A stretch of DNA of 64,000 nt from Streptomyces kanamyceticus (GTDB lineage Bacteria > Actinomycetota > Actinomycetes > Streptomycetales > Streptomycetaceae): positions 496,001-560,000 of the forward strand of contig NZ_CP023699.1 in the NCBI RefSeq assembly GCF_008704495.1, in the 5' to 3' direction. A model generated the notes under the pieces. It was not told the origin of the DNA. It made no database searches and saw nothing but the letters and a program-made list of their open reading frames with translations. Every line of letters starts with the position of its first letter. The first letter of the stretch is position 1. Made by a program: the position numbers and the translations under genes. This document shows, in pieces, positions 25,686 to 34,376 of the stretch.

Positions 25686-26330
25686 ATGTCGTACCTGCTG
25701 CACATCGACTCTTCCTCGCTCGGCGAGGCGTCCGTCTCCCATCAGGTCGCCCAGTCCTTCCGTGACCAGTGGCAGGGCCCGGTCGTCCACCGCGACCTCG
25801 CAGCCTCGCCGGTGCCGCACCTGAGCGCCGCGGGCATCACGGCCCGCATCACCGACCCGGCCCAGCACACTCCCGAGCAGGCGAAGGCGGCCGCGCTCCA
25901 GGACGAGCTGATCGAGGAGTTCCTGGGCGCCGGCGCGTACCTGTTCACGGTGCCGATGTACAACCTCTCGATGCCGTCGGTGTTCAAGGCATGGCTGGAC
26001 CAGATCATCGTCACGGACCGCACCCTGATCTTCGACGGCCCCTCCCCGGTCGCGGGCCGTCCGGCCGTGCTGATCTCCGCCCGGGGCGGCGGCTACGGCC
26101 CCGGCACCCCCAACGAGGGCCTCGACTACGTGGTGCCCACCCTGGAGGCCGTCCTGGGCCACGACAACCTCCTCGGCCTGGACGTCACCACCGTGATACC
26201 CGAGCTGACCATGGCCCCCGTGAATCCGGCCCTGGCCCCGCTCCTTCCCCTGCACGAGGCATCCATGGCCGCCGCCCACGACCAGGCCCGCACGCTCGCC
26301 ACGACCTTCGGCACGCCGCGTGCCGCCTGA
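25686..26330 (+). CDS. azoR: FMN-dependent NADH-azoreductase
   Basis: A 214-residue flavodoxin-like protein with the AzoR features: HIDSSSLGEASVSHQVAQSF (FMN phosphate site), PMYNLSMPSVFKAWLDQII, and ARGGGYGPGTPNEG. AzoR enzymes reduce quinones and azo compounds by two-electron transfer from NADH and protect against thiol or electrophile stress. ATG 25686 lies behind AAAGG in a weak site. It is 47 bases after the broken FrnE gene, so both formed one HxlR-controlled redox operon. Confidence 0.9.
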   Translation: MSYLLHIDSSSLGEASVSHQVAQSFRDQWQGPVVHRDLAASPVPHLSAAGITARITDPAQHTPEQAKAAALQDELIEEFLGAGAYLFTVPMYNLSMPSVFKAWLDQIIVTDRTLIFDGPSPVAGRPAVLISARGGGYGPGTPNEGLDYVVPTLEAVLGHDNLLGLDVTTVIPELTMAPVNPALAPLLPLHEASMAAAHDQARTLATTFGTPRAA

Positions 26331-26472
26331 CGCGTCTCTCCAGGTGGTTCCTCTGTCCCGGTGAACGGCGGAGGCTTCGAGCGTGAACGTGGTCGTGGGC
26401 TGGTTCGCGCGTTCCGCGCGCAAGGTGCGCACGACGCCAGCGCGTTCACCAGGGCCGAGGATCCGGATTTCC

Positions 26473-27816
26473 TCATCGCCTTCGGTGCGGACCCGTTGAC
26501 GTCCGGTGTGCCGGTTGGCCCACAAGCTCCCGCAACCGGCTCTTGAGCGCCCCAATCGGATCAAAGGCGCCCACGAGACCCAGAGGCTGGCTCCGCGCTA
26601 CCGGGCGACCGGCATCGTTGAGCATGAAGAGCATGCCGCGCGGTTCGTATTCCGGAAGTATCAGACCGTTCTTCCGAGACAGGGCGCGAGCTCTCTCCCA
26701 CTCCGACCGGGAATCGGTCGTCCTGGGCCGCTGCGTACGCGAACCCCGCACCTTTCCGGATCGCCCGGGAAGCACTTCCGGGATTTCCAGGTGTTCCGGC
26801 ATGACGAACACCGTCCGCCCGAGGCAATCGTGGTCACAGAGCCAGGCCATCTCCCACTGCACCCACTGAGTCGCACCGGGAATCATCACCACGTACCGCG
26901 CTGCGGCGGCGAGCTGCGCGAACAGAACCCTCCACTTGTCGTCCGGCTGCTCCTCGATCCGGGCGACTCCGGGGCCGGAGATCGAAGGCCCCAGGGCGAC
27001 CGTGGGGAGCTCGTCCCCCAAGGCCGCGTACAGCACCGTCTCGAAGTCGAGGTGCGGATTCCAGTGGCTCGTCTTTGGGACGGGGTCGTCCCACGGCAGC
27101 AGCATGTCGTCGGGATTCGGATCGAGTTCGAAGCGGTACGCGGGCCGGGCCGGCAGGTGGTCGGTCACCGTGAAGGACCTGAGGTAGAGCACGAAGGGCT
27201 CCACCGGGCGATCATGCGCGACGCCTTCCTTGATCGACCGGGCCCGCTGACTGCGCCAGTCATGCGTCCGTTCCAGGTCCTTCGGGTAGCGGAGGCGGAG
27301 TCCCAGAGCCGGGATTCGACTCAACGCGGCGATGACACCCACACCGCACAGGACGGCTGCCCCCTGCAGCCAGCCGTCCAGGTCCGTCAGTGTGTTTCCG
27401 CTCCACAGGAAAACGTAGAGCAGAAAGAACAAGGGAAGACTGAAGGAGTGGTAACGCACCCAGACCACCGAGCCGTTGTACGGATTCACCCCCCGCAGCC
27501 GTACGCCGAAGGGAAAGTAGATCCCGGCCGTCACGAAACAGGCGGCGAAAACGCTCCAGGCATTCCAGTGGAAGGTGACATCGAACCTCCCCACCACGGA
27601 ATGCCACGCCAGGGCAAGACCTGCGGAATACGGATACCACAGCAACACGGTGAGCCACGTGCCCCATGACACACGCATGCCGAACCTGGCTGCGCCCGCG
27701 ACCCTCACGAGGGGCACCGTGGGCGGCAGGACGGCGAGGCTGACGACCAGGACGAGTATGCGGGCCCACCCGGGAAGCCACACGGACATGGCGATGGTCA
27801 CGAGCAAGGGTGTCAT
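26473..27816 (-). CDS. Polytopic membrane protein with a cytosolic TIR/SLOG-like domain
   Basis: A 447-residue protein from ATG 27816 (GGAGGGGGAG upstream). Residues 1-185 contain about five or six membrane helices. The cytosolic part starts FVLYLRSFTVTDH and has DFETVLYAALGDELPTVALG, DDKWRVLFAQLAAAARYVVMIPGATQWVQWEMAWL and RTVFVMPE. This pattern (LRSF, PTVALG, a WE motif, VFVMPE) is that of a Rossmann-like TIR/SLOG-type effector or sensor domain found in other actinobacterial membrane proteins; I cannot tell whether it is an enzyme. It lies 21 bases behind a smaller membrane protein gene, and the two form one unit. Confidence 0.7.
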   Translation of the reverse strand: MTPLLVTIAMSVWLPGWARILVLVVSLAVLPPTVPLVRVAGAARFGMRVSWGTWLTVLLWYPYSAGLALAWHSVVGRFDVTFHWNAWSVFAACFVTAGIYFPFGVRLRGVNPYNGSVVWVRYHSFSLPLFFLLYVFLWSGNTLTDLDGWLQGAAVLCGVGVIAALSRIPALGLRLRYPKDLERTHDWRSQRARSIKEGVAHDRPVEPFVLYLRSFTVTDHLPARPAYRFELDPNPDDMLLPWDDPVPKTSHWNPHLDFETVLYAALGDELPTVALGPSISGPGVARIEEQPDDKWRVLFAQLAAAARYVVMIPGATQWVQWEMAWLCDHDCLGRTVFVMPEHLEIPEVLPGRSGKVRGSRTQRPRTTDSRSEWERARALSRKNGLILPEYEPRGMLFMLNDAGRPVARSQPLGLVGAFDPIGALKSRLRELVGQPAHRTSTGPHRRR

Positions 27817-27837
27817 CGCACTCCCCCTCCGGTCCGC

Positions 27838-28395
27838 TTACAACACGCGTTGGGTCATGAGGCCCAGCAGACGGAGTTGCTCCCCCTTCAGCAAGGCGAA
27901 CGACTCACGGACGTAGGTCACGTATGGGGCGCCCGGATGCCTGATCAGCACCTCGGGGCGGGCATCGCCAGCAGCAGGCTCGGCCAGAGCCACCTCGCAT
28001 GCGGCGACATGGGAGCAGAACAGCCGGAGCGGCTCCGGCAACTCCGGTTCGACCAGGAGATCCGCGTGCTCGATGATCAGATCCCGCATCTTCCGGTTGG
28101 TCGGCATGAATGCGTAGGTGAACCAGCGGTCCCAGGTCGCACGTTCCTCCTGGGACGGATCGACCGTCCGCCGGTGCGCACGGGACGGCAGGACCGATCG
28201 CTGCAGCGCCTCCCATATGTGCTCGTTGCTCTCCACGAGGGCGTTGAGCGGGCCGTAGAGCAGGCGCAGTTGTTCGCCGATGCGGGTCACCCGGGTCTGC
28301 CGACGCTCGAAGCGCAGCTGGCTCCACTGGTTGAGCATGAAGGCCACGATCGCTACCACGAGTGTCGCGAAGGCCGTGATGACAGCCGCTATCAT
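27838..28395 (-). CDS. Single-pass membrane protein of unknown function
   Basis: From ATG 28395 the 185-residue protein begins with one membrane helix (AAVITAFATLVVAIVAFML) followed by a charged helical cytosolic domain (RFERRQTRVTRIGEQLRLLYGPLNALVESNEHIWEAL ...) ending LLKGEQLRLLGLMTQRVL. I do not recognise a named family, but the 'LYGPLxxLxxxN' segment occurs in small actinobacterial membrane proteins. It is the first gene of a pair with the TIR/SLOG-like membrane protein and may be its partner or sensor. Confidence 0.65.
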   Translation of the reverse strand: MIAAVITAFATLVVAIVAFMLNQWSQLRFERRQTRVTRIGEQLRLLYGPLNALVESNEHIWEALQRSVLPSRAHRRTVDPSQEERATWDRWFTYAFMPTNRKMRDLIIEHADLLVEPELPEPLRLFCSHVAACEVALAEPAAGDARPEVLIRHPGAPYVTYVRESFALLKGEQLRLLGLMTQRVL

Positions 28396-28580
28396 CCACG
28401 GCCCCTTCTACCGAGAGTGACACTCGCATGGCACAGGGGCATGGCTCGTATGGTTCCACGGCCGGCGGCGGCCTGGCGACGTTCGTCGAAACCAGGTGAT
28501 CCCAGGCCCTGAGTATGGTTCGTGGTTACAGTGGATAGGCGGTCGGCTTACGGATGCTCAGCGATGGCTGGGCCCGCCGG

Positions 28581-28895
28581 TCAGTCAATGCCGTCGATGC
28601 CGTCGATGATGCGGAAGTCGCGCTCGACGCCGTCGGGGAGGGCCACCAGCGCCTTCTGGTACGCCTCGCTCTCGTATGCCGCGACGGCCTGTTCAAAGCT
28701 GTCGAACTCGATCAGGACGACGCGTTGCGTGATTCCGGCCTCGTGAGCGACGACTCGACCACCATGAGACGGGAGGCGGGACAGGACGCGCCCGCCCCCG
28801 GCCTGGACGGCTGGACCGGCCAGTTGGTCGTAGGCAGTCAGCCCCTCAGGGTCGGAAATGGCGGGGTAGACACTGACCCAGTAGCCCTTGGCCAT
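28581..28895 (-). CDS. DUF1330-family protein
   Basis: ATG 28895 has an excellent site (AGGAGG, 5 bases) and yields 104 residues; a longer in-frame start would hide it. The protein has the DUF1330 pattern of a dimeric alpha/beta-barrel: KGYWVSVYPAISDPEGLTAY, HEAGITQRVVLIEFDSFEQAVAAYESEAY. Function unknown; related proteins bind or modify small aromatics. The C-terminal GIDGID is a short in-frame duplication. It is divergent from a LysR regulator, the usual layout of a LysR target. Confidence 0.85.
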   Translation of the reverse strand: MAKGYWVSVYPAISDPEGLTAYDQLAGPAVQAGGGRVLSRLPSHGGRVVAHEAGITQRVVLIEFDSFEQAVAAYESEAYQKALVALPDGVERDFRIIDGIDGID

Positions 28896-29083
28896 GGATT
28901 CCTCCTGTGTTCGGACGGACACGTCCGACGTCGAATTGACACTCAGATCGATCGATCCCGGCGACCGTTACCGCGGTCAGTGGCATCGCCATATGCGGAG
29001 GCTAGGGCTTGATGTGCGGTCGAGGGAAAGACCGGTACGGAATAGACTCAGAACGGATCGTTATCAATCGTCGGGGAGGGTAC

Positions 29084-29986
29084 GTGGCGCCGGATACGGT
29101 GAGCCTGCGGTACTTCCTGGTGCTGGCGCAGGAGTTGAACTTCACCCGCGCGGCCGCACGGATCGGTATCGCACAGCCCGCACTCAGCGCCCGGATGCGC
29201 CGATTGGAGGCGCAACTCGGTACGGCCCTGCTGGTCCGCGACACGCGTAGCGTCGAATTGACCACGGCCGGTACGGCTTTGGCGGAGTCCGCGCCGCCCG
29301 CGCTGGCGGCGCTGGACCGGGCATGGGACACCGCCCGGAGCGCGGCGGCCGGTGAACTGGGCACGCTGCGCATCGGATACAGCCTGAGCGCCGGTGCCGA
29401 GACGGTACCTGCCCTGGTGGACAGGCTGATTCGCGACAACAGCGGACTCGAGGTCGGCGCGGTCCCGATGGCGACACCGGAGATCTCCCCCGCGGTCGCC
29501 GACGGCCGCATCGATGCCGGGATCACCCGCGGTGAACAGCCGGGCCGCGGCGTGCGCCGGTTCCTGCTGCGGCGTGCGCGCATCGGGGTCCAGCTGGCGC
29601 AGCACCATCCGCTGGCCGAACACCCCGAGATCGAGATCGCCGACGCGGCCGCGTATCCGCTGCGACTCCCGGCCCGTGCGGCCAACCCCGTGATCCACGA
29701 TCAGCTGTCCGCACTGTTCCGAGACACCCGACCACACCCCCGATTCCACACGCCCGCAGTCTCTTTCGACATGTCTCAGCGCGACCTGCGCGACGGGGTC
29801 ACCCTCGCCCCGGCCGGAGAAGCCGCGGCCACGGCACAACCGGCCGGTCTCACCTGGCGACCGCTGCGAGGCGCCCCCAGCCTGACGATCCACCTGGTCC
29901 TCCCACGCGAGCAGTCGCCGCTGCACCGCCGCATCCGTGCCGTCGCCAAAACCCTGGCGCACGAGCTGCACTGGCTACCGGACTGA
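29084..29986 (+). CDS. LysR-family transcriptional regulator
   Basis: GTG 29084, preceded by GGGGAGGG, gives 300 residues; earlier in-frame starts are poorly placed. The N-terminal HTH is typical (VSLRYFLVLAQELNFTRAAARIGIAQPALSARMRRLEAQLG), followed by the linker and a periplasmic-binding-like effector domain. It faces the DUF1330 gene, 188 bases away, and probably regulates that gene and itself. Confidence 0.9.
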   Translation: MAPDTVSLRYFLVLAQELNFTRAAARIGIAQPALSARMRRLEAQLGTALLVRDTRSVELTTAGTALAESAPPALAALDRAWDTARSAAAGELGTLRIGYSLSAGAETVPALVDRLIRDNSGLEVGAVPMATPEISPAVADGRIDAGITRGEQPGRGVRRFLLRRARIGVQLAQHHPLAEHPEIEIADAAAYPLRLPARAANPVIHDQLSALFRDTRPHPRFHTPAVSFDMSQRDLRDGVTLAPAGEAAATAQPAGLTWRPLRGAPSLTIHLVLPREQSPLHRRIRAVAKTLAHELHWLPD

Positions 29987-30034
29987 CGCGCAAGAGGCCA
30001 AGCGGCTCTTGACGCAGGGTTCGCCGACGGCGGC

Positions 30035-30940
30035 TCAGGAGGAACGGGCATTCCGGAGGGCGGCGGCGCGCATGCGGGCGTAACTGGCGAGGTCCTTCTG
30101 GTACGTCGGCGTCAGGTCCGCCTCGACGGCGCGCTGGACCGTGCGCACCCGCTCGGCGAAACGGATTCGTCGCTGGCACCGCGCGTCCTCAACAGCCAGG
30201 GCCTGCTCGTGCGCACCGATGCGGAGCAGGTCCTTCCGGGTGCCGGACGAGGCGTTCAGGCTGTCCTGAATGTCCTTGGCCGGTGCGCGGAGGGAATCGT
30301 ACGGTCGGCCGGTCGCGCGCATGCAGGCGGACCAGTCGCGTTCGGCGGCCACATAGCGGGAACTGCTCTCGACGCCCGCCAGCACCAGGTTGACGAGCCC
30401 TTGCACACGTGCCGAGGTCTGCCGCCAGGTCGCACCGTACAACTGCCGCTGGGCCTCGGCGACACATCCGTCGGTCGGATAGGTCAAGGTCGCGCCGTCC
30501 GGCAGCCGCAGCCGACGCCGACCTTCCTTGGTGCCCTCGACCGCTGCGAGCCAGCGTGCGCGCTCGCGTACGGACAGGTCCCGCGTCGCGCGGGCGTAGA
30601 CGTCGTCGGTAGTCGCTGCCCCGGAAAGAGCGGAGGAGACCATCCCGTACCCGTCCTGCCGGGCCACTTCAGGGGTGAGAAGTCCGTACGGGTTGGCAGG
30701 CTCGGTCCCCGGCCCGGTCGGCACCTCGACGTAGCGCATCCCCCGCTGCCGCATACAGGCGCGGACTCGCCGCTCCTCCGCCTCGTGCAGCAGCCGGGAC
30801 TCCGGCGCGGAGAACTGTGCCACGCCGCGCAGAGGGACGGGCGGGGAGTCAGCGGGCGGCGACTGGCGGACCGGCGCCGAAGCACAGCCAGCCGCCAGCC
30901 AGCCCGCCGCCATCAGGAGCAGCAGCCTGGAACGGGTCAC
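30035..30940 (-). CDS. Lipoprotein of unknown function
   Basis: GTG 30940 overlaps the stop of the inhibitor gene (GTGA) and starts a lipoprotein signal LLLLMAAGWLAAGC, cysteine at residue 19. The mature 280 residues are mostly helical with two internal ACMRxxG/CMRATG segments (ACMRQRGMRYVEV and ACMRATGRPYDSL) and paired cysteines, a pattern of many Streptomyces lipoproteins of unknown role. It is translationally coupled to the peptidase-inhibitor-type protein, so the two may act together at the cell surface. Confidence 0.8.
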   Translation of the reverse strand: MTRSRLLLLMAAGWLAAGCASAPVRQSPPADSPPVPLRGVAQFSAPESRLLHEAEERRVRACMRQRGMRYVEVPTGPGTEPANPYGLLTPEVARQDGYGMVSSALSGAATTDDVYARATRDLSVRERARWLAAVEGTKEGRRRLRLPDGATLTYPTDGCVAEAQRQLYGATWRQTSARVQGLVNLVLAGVESSSRYVAAERDWSACMRATGRPYDSLRAPAKDIQDSLNASSGTRKDLLRIGAHEQALAVEDARCQRRIRFAERVRTVQRAVEADLTPTYQKDLASYARMRAAALRNARSS

Positions 30941-31302
30941 ACACACCACTGGTTCGAGTACGTGTGGTGCCAGAAGGCCGTGCCGTTCAGGTTCACCTTG
31001 TCTCCGCGCAGCATTCGGTAGGACCGTCCGCCGTAGTTCAGTTCGCTGTAGACCGTCACGGCGCACTGGGTGCCGTGGTTGTAGAGGGACTCGGCACCGG
31101 CGAACTTCGCGTACTGCTTGAGGTTGGTGTTGTTCCCGGCCACCTCTCCCGGGTCTCCGACACCGTTGAGGTTGAGGTAGGCACACAGCTTGGTGGAGGG
31201 GCAGGTCCAGGCCGCTTCGGCGGGCGCGGCCGTCGCCGCCAGCCCCGCAGTGACCAGGGCGGCAGCGGCCGCCGAGGAAGCGATCACTCTCTTGACGCGC
31301 AT
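30937..31302 (-). CDS. Secreted peptidase-inhibitor-family I36 protein
   Basis: From ATG 31302 (AGAGAGGATCG upstream) the 121-residue protein has a signal peptide cut near PAEAA and a mature beta/gamma-crystallin-like domain: CPSTKLCAYLNLNGVG, YNHGTQCAVTVYSELNYGG and a C-terminal WCV. Four cysteines could form two disulphides. This matches inhibitor family I36 (SMI-like), which blocks secreted metalloproteases; many relatives have not been tested. It is coupled to the lipoprotein downstream. Confidence 0.82.
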   Translation of the reverse strand: MRVKRVIASSAAAAALVTAGLAATAAPAEAAWTCPSTKLCAYLNLNGVGDPGEVAGNNTNLKQYAKFAGAESLYNHGTQCAVTVYSELNYGGRSYRMLRGDKVNLNGTAFWHHTYSNQWCV

Positions 31303-31339
31303 GGCGATCCTCTCTCTGAGGCGAGTGTGCTGGGATCTT

Positions 31340-31643
31340 CGGCTCCGCGCGGGCGGCACGACAGAACGCAACTGCCGCCGGACCGGACCAGGATGAGTGT
31401 GGCGCCGCCGGGAAGGCCTGCCTTCTCCGAAATAAGCCATTCCGCGCAGGTTATGGAGAACCGGGCGCCCGGTCGGCCGCCCAGGAACAGGGCTACATCC
31501 GTGAGCATCGCCGTCAGGGATTCGGTCCGCCGTGCGCAGCGGCGTGTCAGCGCCGGTATCTGCTCGGCGAACGTCCGGTGCGAGCATGCGGTGCACGAGC
31601 AGGTGAACCGCCTTGCCCGGAGCCGGACTTCCAGGCGGCGCAC
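31340..31643 (-). pseudogene. Decayed ISL3-family transposase fragment
   Basis: The minus frame shows EVRLRARRFTCSCTACSHRTFAEQ, PALTRRCARRTESL and LFLGGRPGAR, which correspond to the N-terminal zinc-binding region and following helix of ISL3 transposases (VRRFxCDxxxCxxRTFAEQ...GRxGAR). After that only loose similarity is visible and the DDE domain is absent. The gap between the inhibitor gene and the DUF6461-like gene consists mainly of this scar. Confidence 0.55.
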
Positions 31644-31685
31644 GCGACGTGAACCGCCCCCCTCGCCACCCTCGGCCTCGCATGG

Positions 31686-32219
31686 TCACGAACCGGACAT
31701 CACGCGACTACTCCGAAGCCCTAAGGGACCAGCAACTACACCAAGCGCAAACGACTTTGGACCAGCCCTGATCAGCTCCGGCGCCGTACCGCCCACATCC
31801 GGGAACGAACACAGATCGAAACCGCACATGTACGTCTCCTGGTGGAAATAGGAGAATGAGGGTGGCGGCGCCTTTGGATTCTCACTCTCGTAGTAGAGCT
31901 GGAAGATGTGCGTCCCCTTGGAGAGACCGACGGTGAACCCCGGCCCCGTACACCCCGGCCAGTCCCCGTATGCCACCGCGAAGGACAGCCCCTCAGCGGA
32001 GCCGTACCGCACCGCCGTCTGCGCGGGCGCATCCTTGCGCCGCAGGAAATCCTCCAGCGTCCCGCCCGTGTACTCACCCAACAGACCCGGCTCACCCCGC
32101 GCCAGGCGCCGCACCAGCTCATCCGGCTCCAGCCCGCGGGCCAGTGTCACGCAGTACCCCGCCCACGTCACGTCGCTGTTCGCCAGCCACGTCAGTCCGT
32201 CACTCACACTCTCTCCCAT
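31686..32219 (-). CDS. DUF6461-like protein
   Basis: ATG 32219 gives 177 residues; an in-frame TTG at 32273 immediately after the ATPase stop is the alternative. The N-terminal DGLTWLANSDVTWAGYCVTLARGLEPDELVRRL matches the opening of DUF6461 proteins (CxTxxRGLxPxE), followed by LSFAVAYGDWPG, a G-T-H-I-F strand and TAPELIRAG. Function unknown. It follows the NB-ARC ATPase gene directly on the same strand, so the two are likely co-transcribed. Confidence 0.65.
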   Translation of the reverse strand: MGESVSDGLTWLANSDVTWAGYCVTLARGLEPDELVRRLARGEPGLLGEYTGGTLEDFLRRKDAPAQTAVRYGSAEGLSFAVAYGDWPGCTGPGFTVGLSKGTHIFQLYYESENPKAPPPSFSYFHQETYMCGFDLCSFPDVGGTAPELIRAGPKSFALGVVAGPLGLRSSRVMSGS

Positions 32220-32273
32220 GCCGAAGGGGCCCTGCGCACGGTACACACCGCTCCCAGAGCCCCCGTTGAGCAA

Positions 32274-34361
32274 TCAAGAAACATCTGAGGTGCTCACGTC
32301 GTCGGGCAGTCTCCTCTCGACCGCGAGGGCGACGACGGATCCGGGCTCCGCCTCCATTCCGCGCCGGAAAGCCCGCTCGAAGAGCGCTTCGCCGATGGCC
32401 GCACGGGCTGTCCGCCAGCAGGCCTCGCGCACCTCCCGCAGCTCGGGCATGCCCCGTTGGGTGTGCCCCACCGAGCGCCAGCACGATTCACCGGCCCCGG
32501 ACACCAGCGCGGCCGTCTCTCCACGGCCCTGGGCCGCGGTCGCCGCGGCCAGCAGGTCCAGGCCGAGGGCCACGCCGAAGCTGTCCCCGAGCCGCCGTTT
32601 GCCCGCCAGCATGTCGCGGGCGTGCTCGGTGGCTCGGGCCGGTTCGCCCTGGGTGAGGGCGATGAGGGCCAACTGGTAGTCGGTGTAGGCCGTCGTCCAG
32701 CACTCCTCGCGCGCCACGCAGTCGGCCCGCAGGGAGATGGCCTTCCGCTCCGCCTCGGCCAGTCGGCCGAGACCGGTCAGGGCGAACACCTCCACGAGGT
32801 GACACCGCAGCACCGAGGGCGAGGCATCGGGCGCCGCGGGCGAGGTGTCCGCCGCCGAGGGCATCTGCCGGAAAGCCTCGACGACGGCGGCGTACGCCTC
32901 CTCCGCCCGGCCGCAGAGCAGGTGGGTGATGCCCAGTAAGTAGGCGGCCGCCAGCCGTCCTTCGCTGTCGTTCGAGCGTGCCGCGTCGCGCGCGCAGCGG
33001 CGCCCGATGCCCGCGGCCACCCCGTGATCTCCCTGCAAGAGGGTGGCCACGCCCAGCGCCCACTGGGCCCTGGCCCGCTCCGGGGTGTGGGACCGCGACA
33101 GCGGCAGGACCTGGGTGAGGTAGGCACGTGCTTCGCGGAGGTGACCGCAGCAGCTCCAGAAGAAGCCGACCAGACCCGCCAGTTCGGCCGCCCGCCCGGG
33201 TGCGGTGTCGACGAGATGGTCCAGCGCGGCGCACAGGTCGGTGTGGGCCGCGTCGATCGTCTGGTACCAGGTGACCTGGTCGGCTCCGAGCCAGCCGGCG
33301 TCGGCGGACCGGGCCAGTGCGAGGAAGTGCTCGGCGTGCCGAGCCTGGACGGCTTCGCGCTGCCGCAGCTCGCCGAGCCACATCCAGCCGTACTCGCGCA
33401 CGCTCTCCAACAGGTGCAGCCTGCCGTCCGGGCGGCGGCTGAGCACGGACTTGGCCGTCAGCCCCTTGAGCGCGGTGCCGACCGCCGCCGCGGACAGCGG
33501 TCCCCCCGAGCAGATGCTGCGGGCGGCGTCCTCGTCGAAAGTTCCCCGGAAGACCGAGAGGCGTGCCCACAGCAGCCTCTCCAGCGGCTCGCACAGTTCG
33601 TGGCTCCACCCCATGGCCGTGTGCAGCGAGCGGTGACGCCGGGGCCAGGTGGGCGCGGCGGCCGACAGCGCCGTCCGCTGTGAGCGCAGCCGACGGCGCA
33701 ACTCTGCGAGGGTGTGGTGCATCAGTTGTGCGGAGGCGAGCTCCAGGGCGAGGGGGACGCCGTCGAGCAGTCGGCAGATCTCCTTGGCGTCCTCGTTCTG
33801 CTGTGCGCTGCGCACCCGCAGCGCGGGAGCCACGGCGACGGCACGGTCGACGAAGAGGGCGAAGGCGTCGTCGCCGTGCGGCAGGGGGTCGATCTCGATG
33901 ACGGCTTCCGCGGGCGTCTCGAGCCGCTGCCTGCTGGTGAGCAGGACCGTGAGGCGGGGACAGCCCGTGAGGAGTTCGGCGAGCAGATCGCGGCAGGCCG
34001 GCACCAGGTGCTCGCAGGAGTCGAGGACCAGCAGCACGCGCCGGTCGGACAGCCAGCCGCACAGCGCTTCGACTGGTTTGCCGTGCGTGTGGTCCGCGAA
34101 CCCGACGGCGTCCGCCACGGTCCCGACCAGCCGCCGGGCGTCCGGCAGGACACCCAGATCGGCCCACCGGACCTCGCCGAGCGCCTCGGCCTCCCGGCCG
34201 GACAGGGAGCTCAGGGTGTACGCGGCAAGGCGGCTCTTGCCCACTCCCCCGAGGCCGGTGAGGGTGGTCAACCGGTGCGTGGTGATCGTCGAGAGCAGTC
34301 TCTCCCGCTCTCCCGCGCGCCCGACGAAGAGGTCCGTGTACTGCGGAATGGTGCCTAACAT
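32274..34361 (-). CDS. AfsR-like NB-ARC/TPR ATPase without a visible DNA-binding domain; TTA codon near the start
   Basis: A STAND-type protein of 695 residues from ATG 34361 (GGAG nine bases upstream); GTG 34376 would add five residues. It has Walker A TGLGGVGKSRLAA (about residue 35), Walker B VLLVLDSCEHL, the LLTSRQRL sensor segment, GVPLALELA, and TPR-like repeats from about residue 360. AfsR/LAL relatives of this type carry a SARP or LuxR DNA-binding domain, but none is visible at either end. Codon 2 is TTA, the rare leucine codon read by bldA tRNA, suggesting developmental control. It sits 0.5 kb from tcsA, divergent, and could be a pathway regulator working through another protein, or an unrelated STAND sensor. 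Confidence 0.8.
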   Translation of the reverse strand: MLGTIPQYTDLFVGRAGERERLLSTITTHRLTTLTGLGGVGKSRLAAYTLSSLSGREAEALGEVRWADLGVLPDARRLVGTVADAVGFADHTHGKPVEALCGWLSDRRVLLVLDSCEHLVPACRDLLAELLTGCPRLTVLLTSRQRLETPAEAVIEIDPLPHGDDAFALFVDRAVAVAPALRVRSAQQNEDAKEICRLLDGVPLALELASAQLMHHTLAELRRRLRSQRTALSAAAPTWPRRHRSLHTAMGWSHELCEPLERLLWARLSVFRGTFDEDAARSICSGGPLSAAAVGTALKGLTAKSVLSRRPDGRLHLLESVREYGWMWLGELRQREAVQARHAEHFLALARSADAGWLGADQVTWYQTIDAAHTDLCAALDHLVDTAPGRAAELAGLVGFFWSCCGHLREARAYLTQVLPLSRSHTPERARAQWALGVATLLQGDHGVAAGIGRRCARDAARSNDSEGRLAAAYLLGITHLLCGRAEEAYAAVVEAFRQMPSAADTSPAAPDASPSVLRCHLVEVFALTGLGRLAEAERKAISLRADCVAREECWTTAYTDYQLALIALTQGEPARATEHARDMLAGKRRLGDSFGVALGLDLLAAATAAQGRGETAALVSGAGESCWRSVGHTQRGMPELREVREACWRTARAAIGEALFERAFRRGMEAEPGSVVALAVERRLPDDVSTSDVS

Positions 34362-34376
34362 CCAGGCATTCTCCAC

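Noticed and set aside
30937..31689. Longer start for the I36 inhibitor gene
   Set aside because: The upstream part is Arg/Pro-rich and crosses the ISL3 scar; the ATG at 31302 gives a clean signal peptide and ribosome site.
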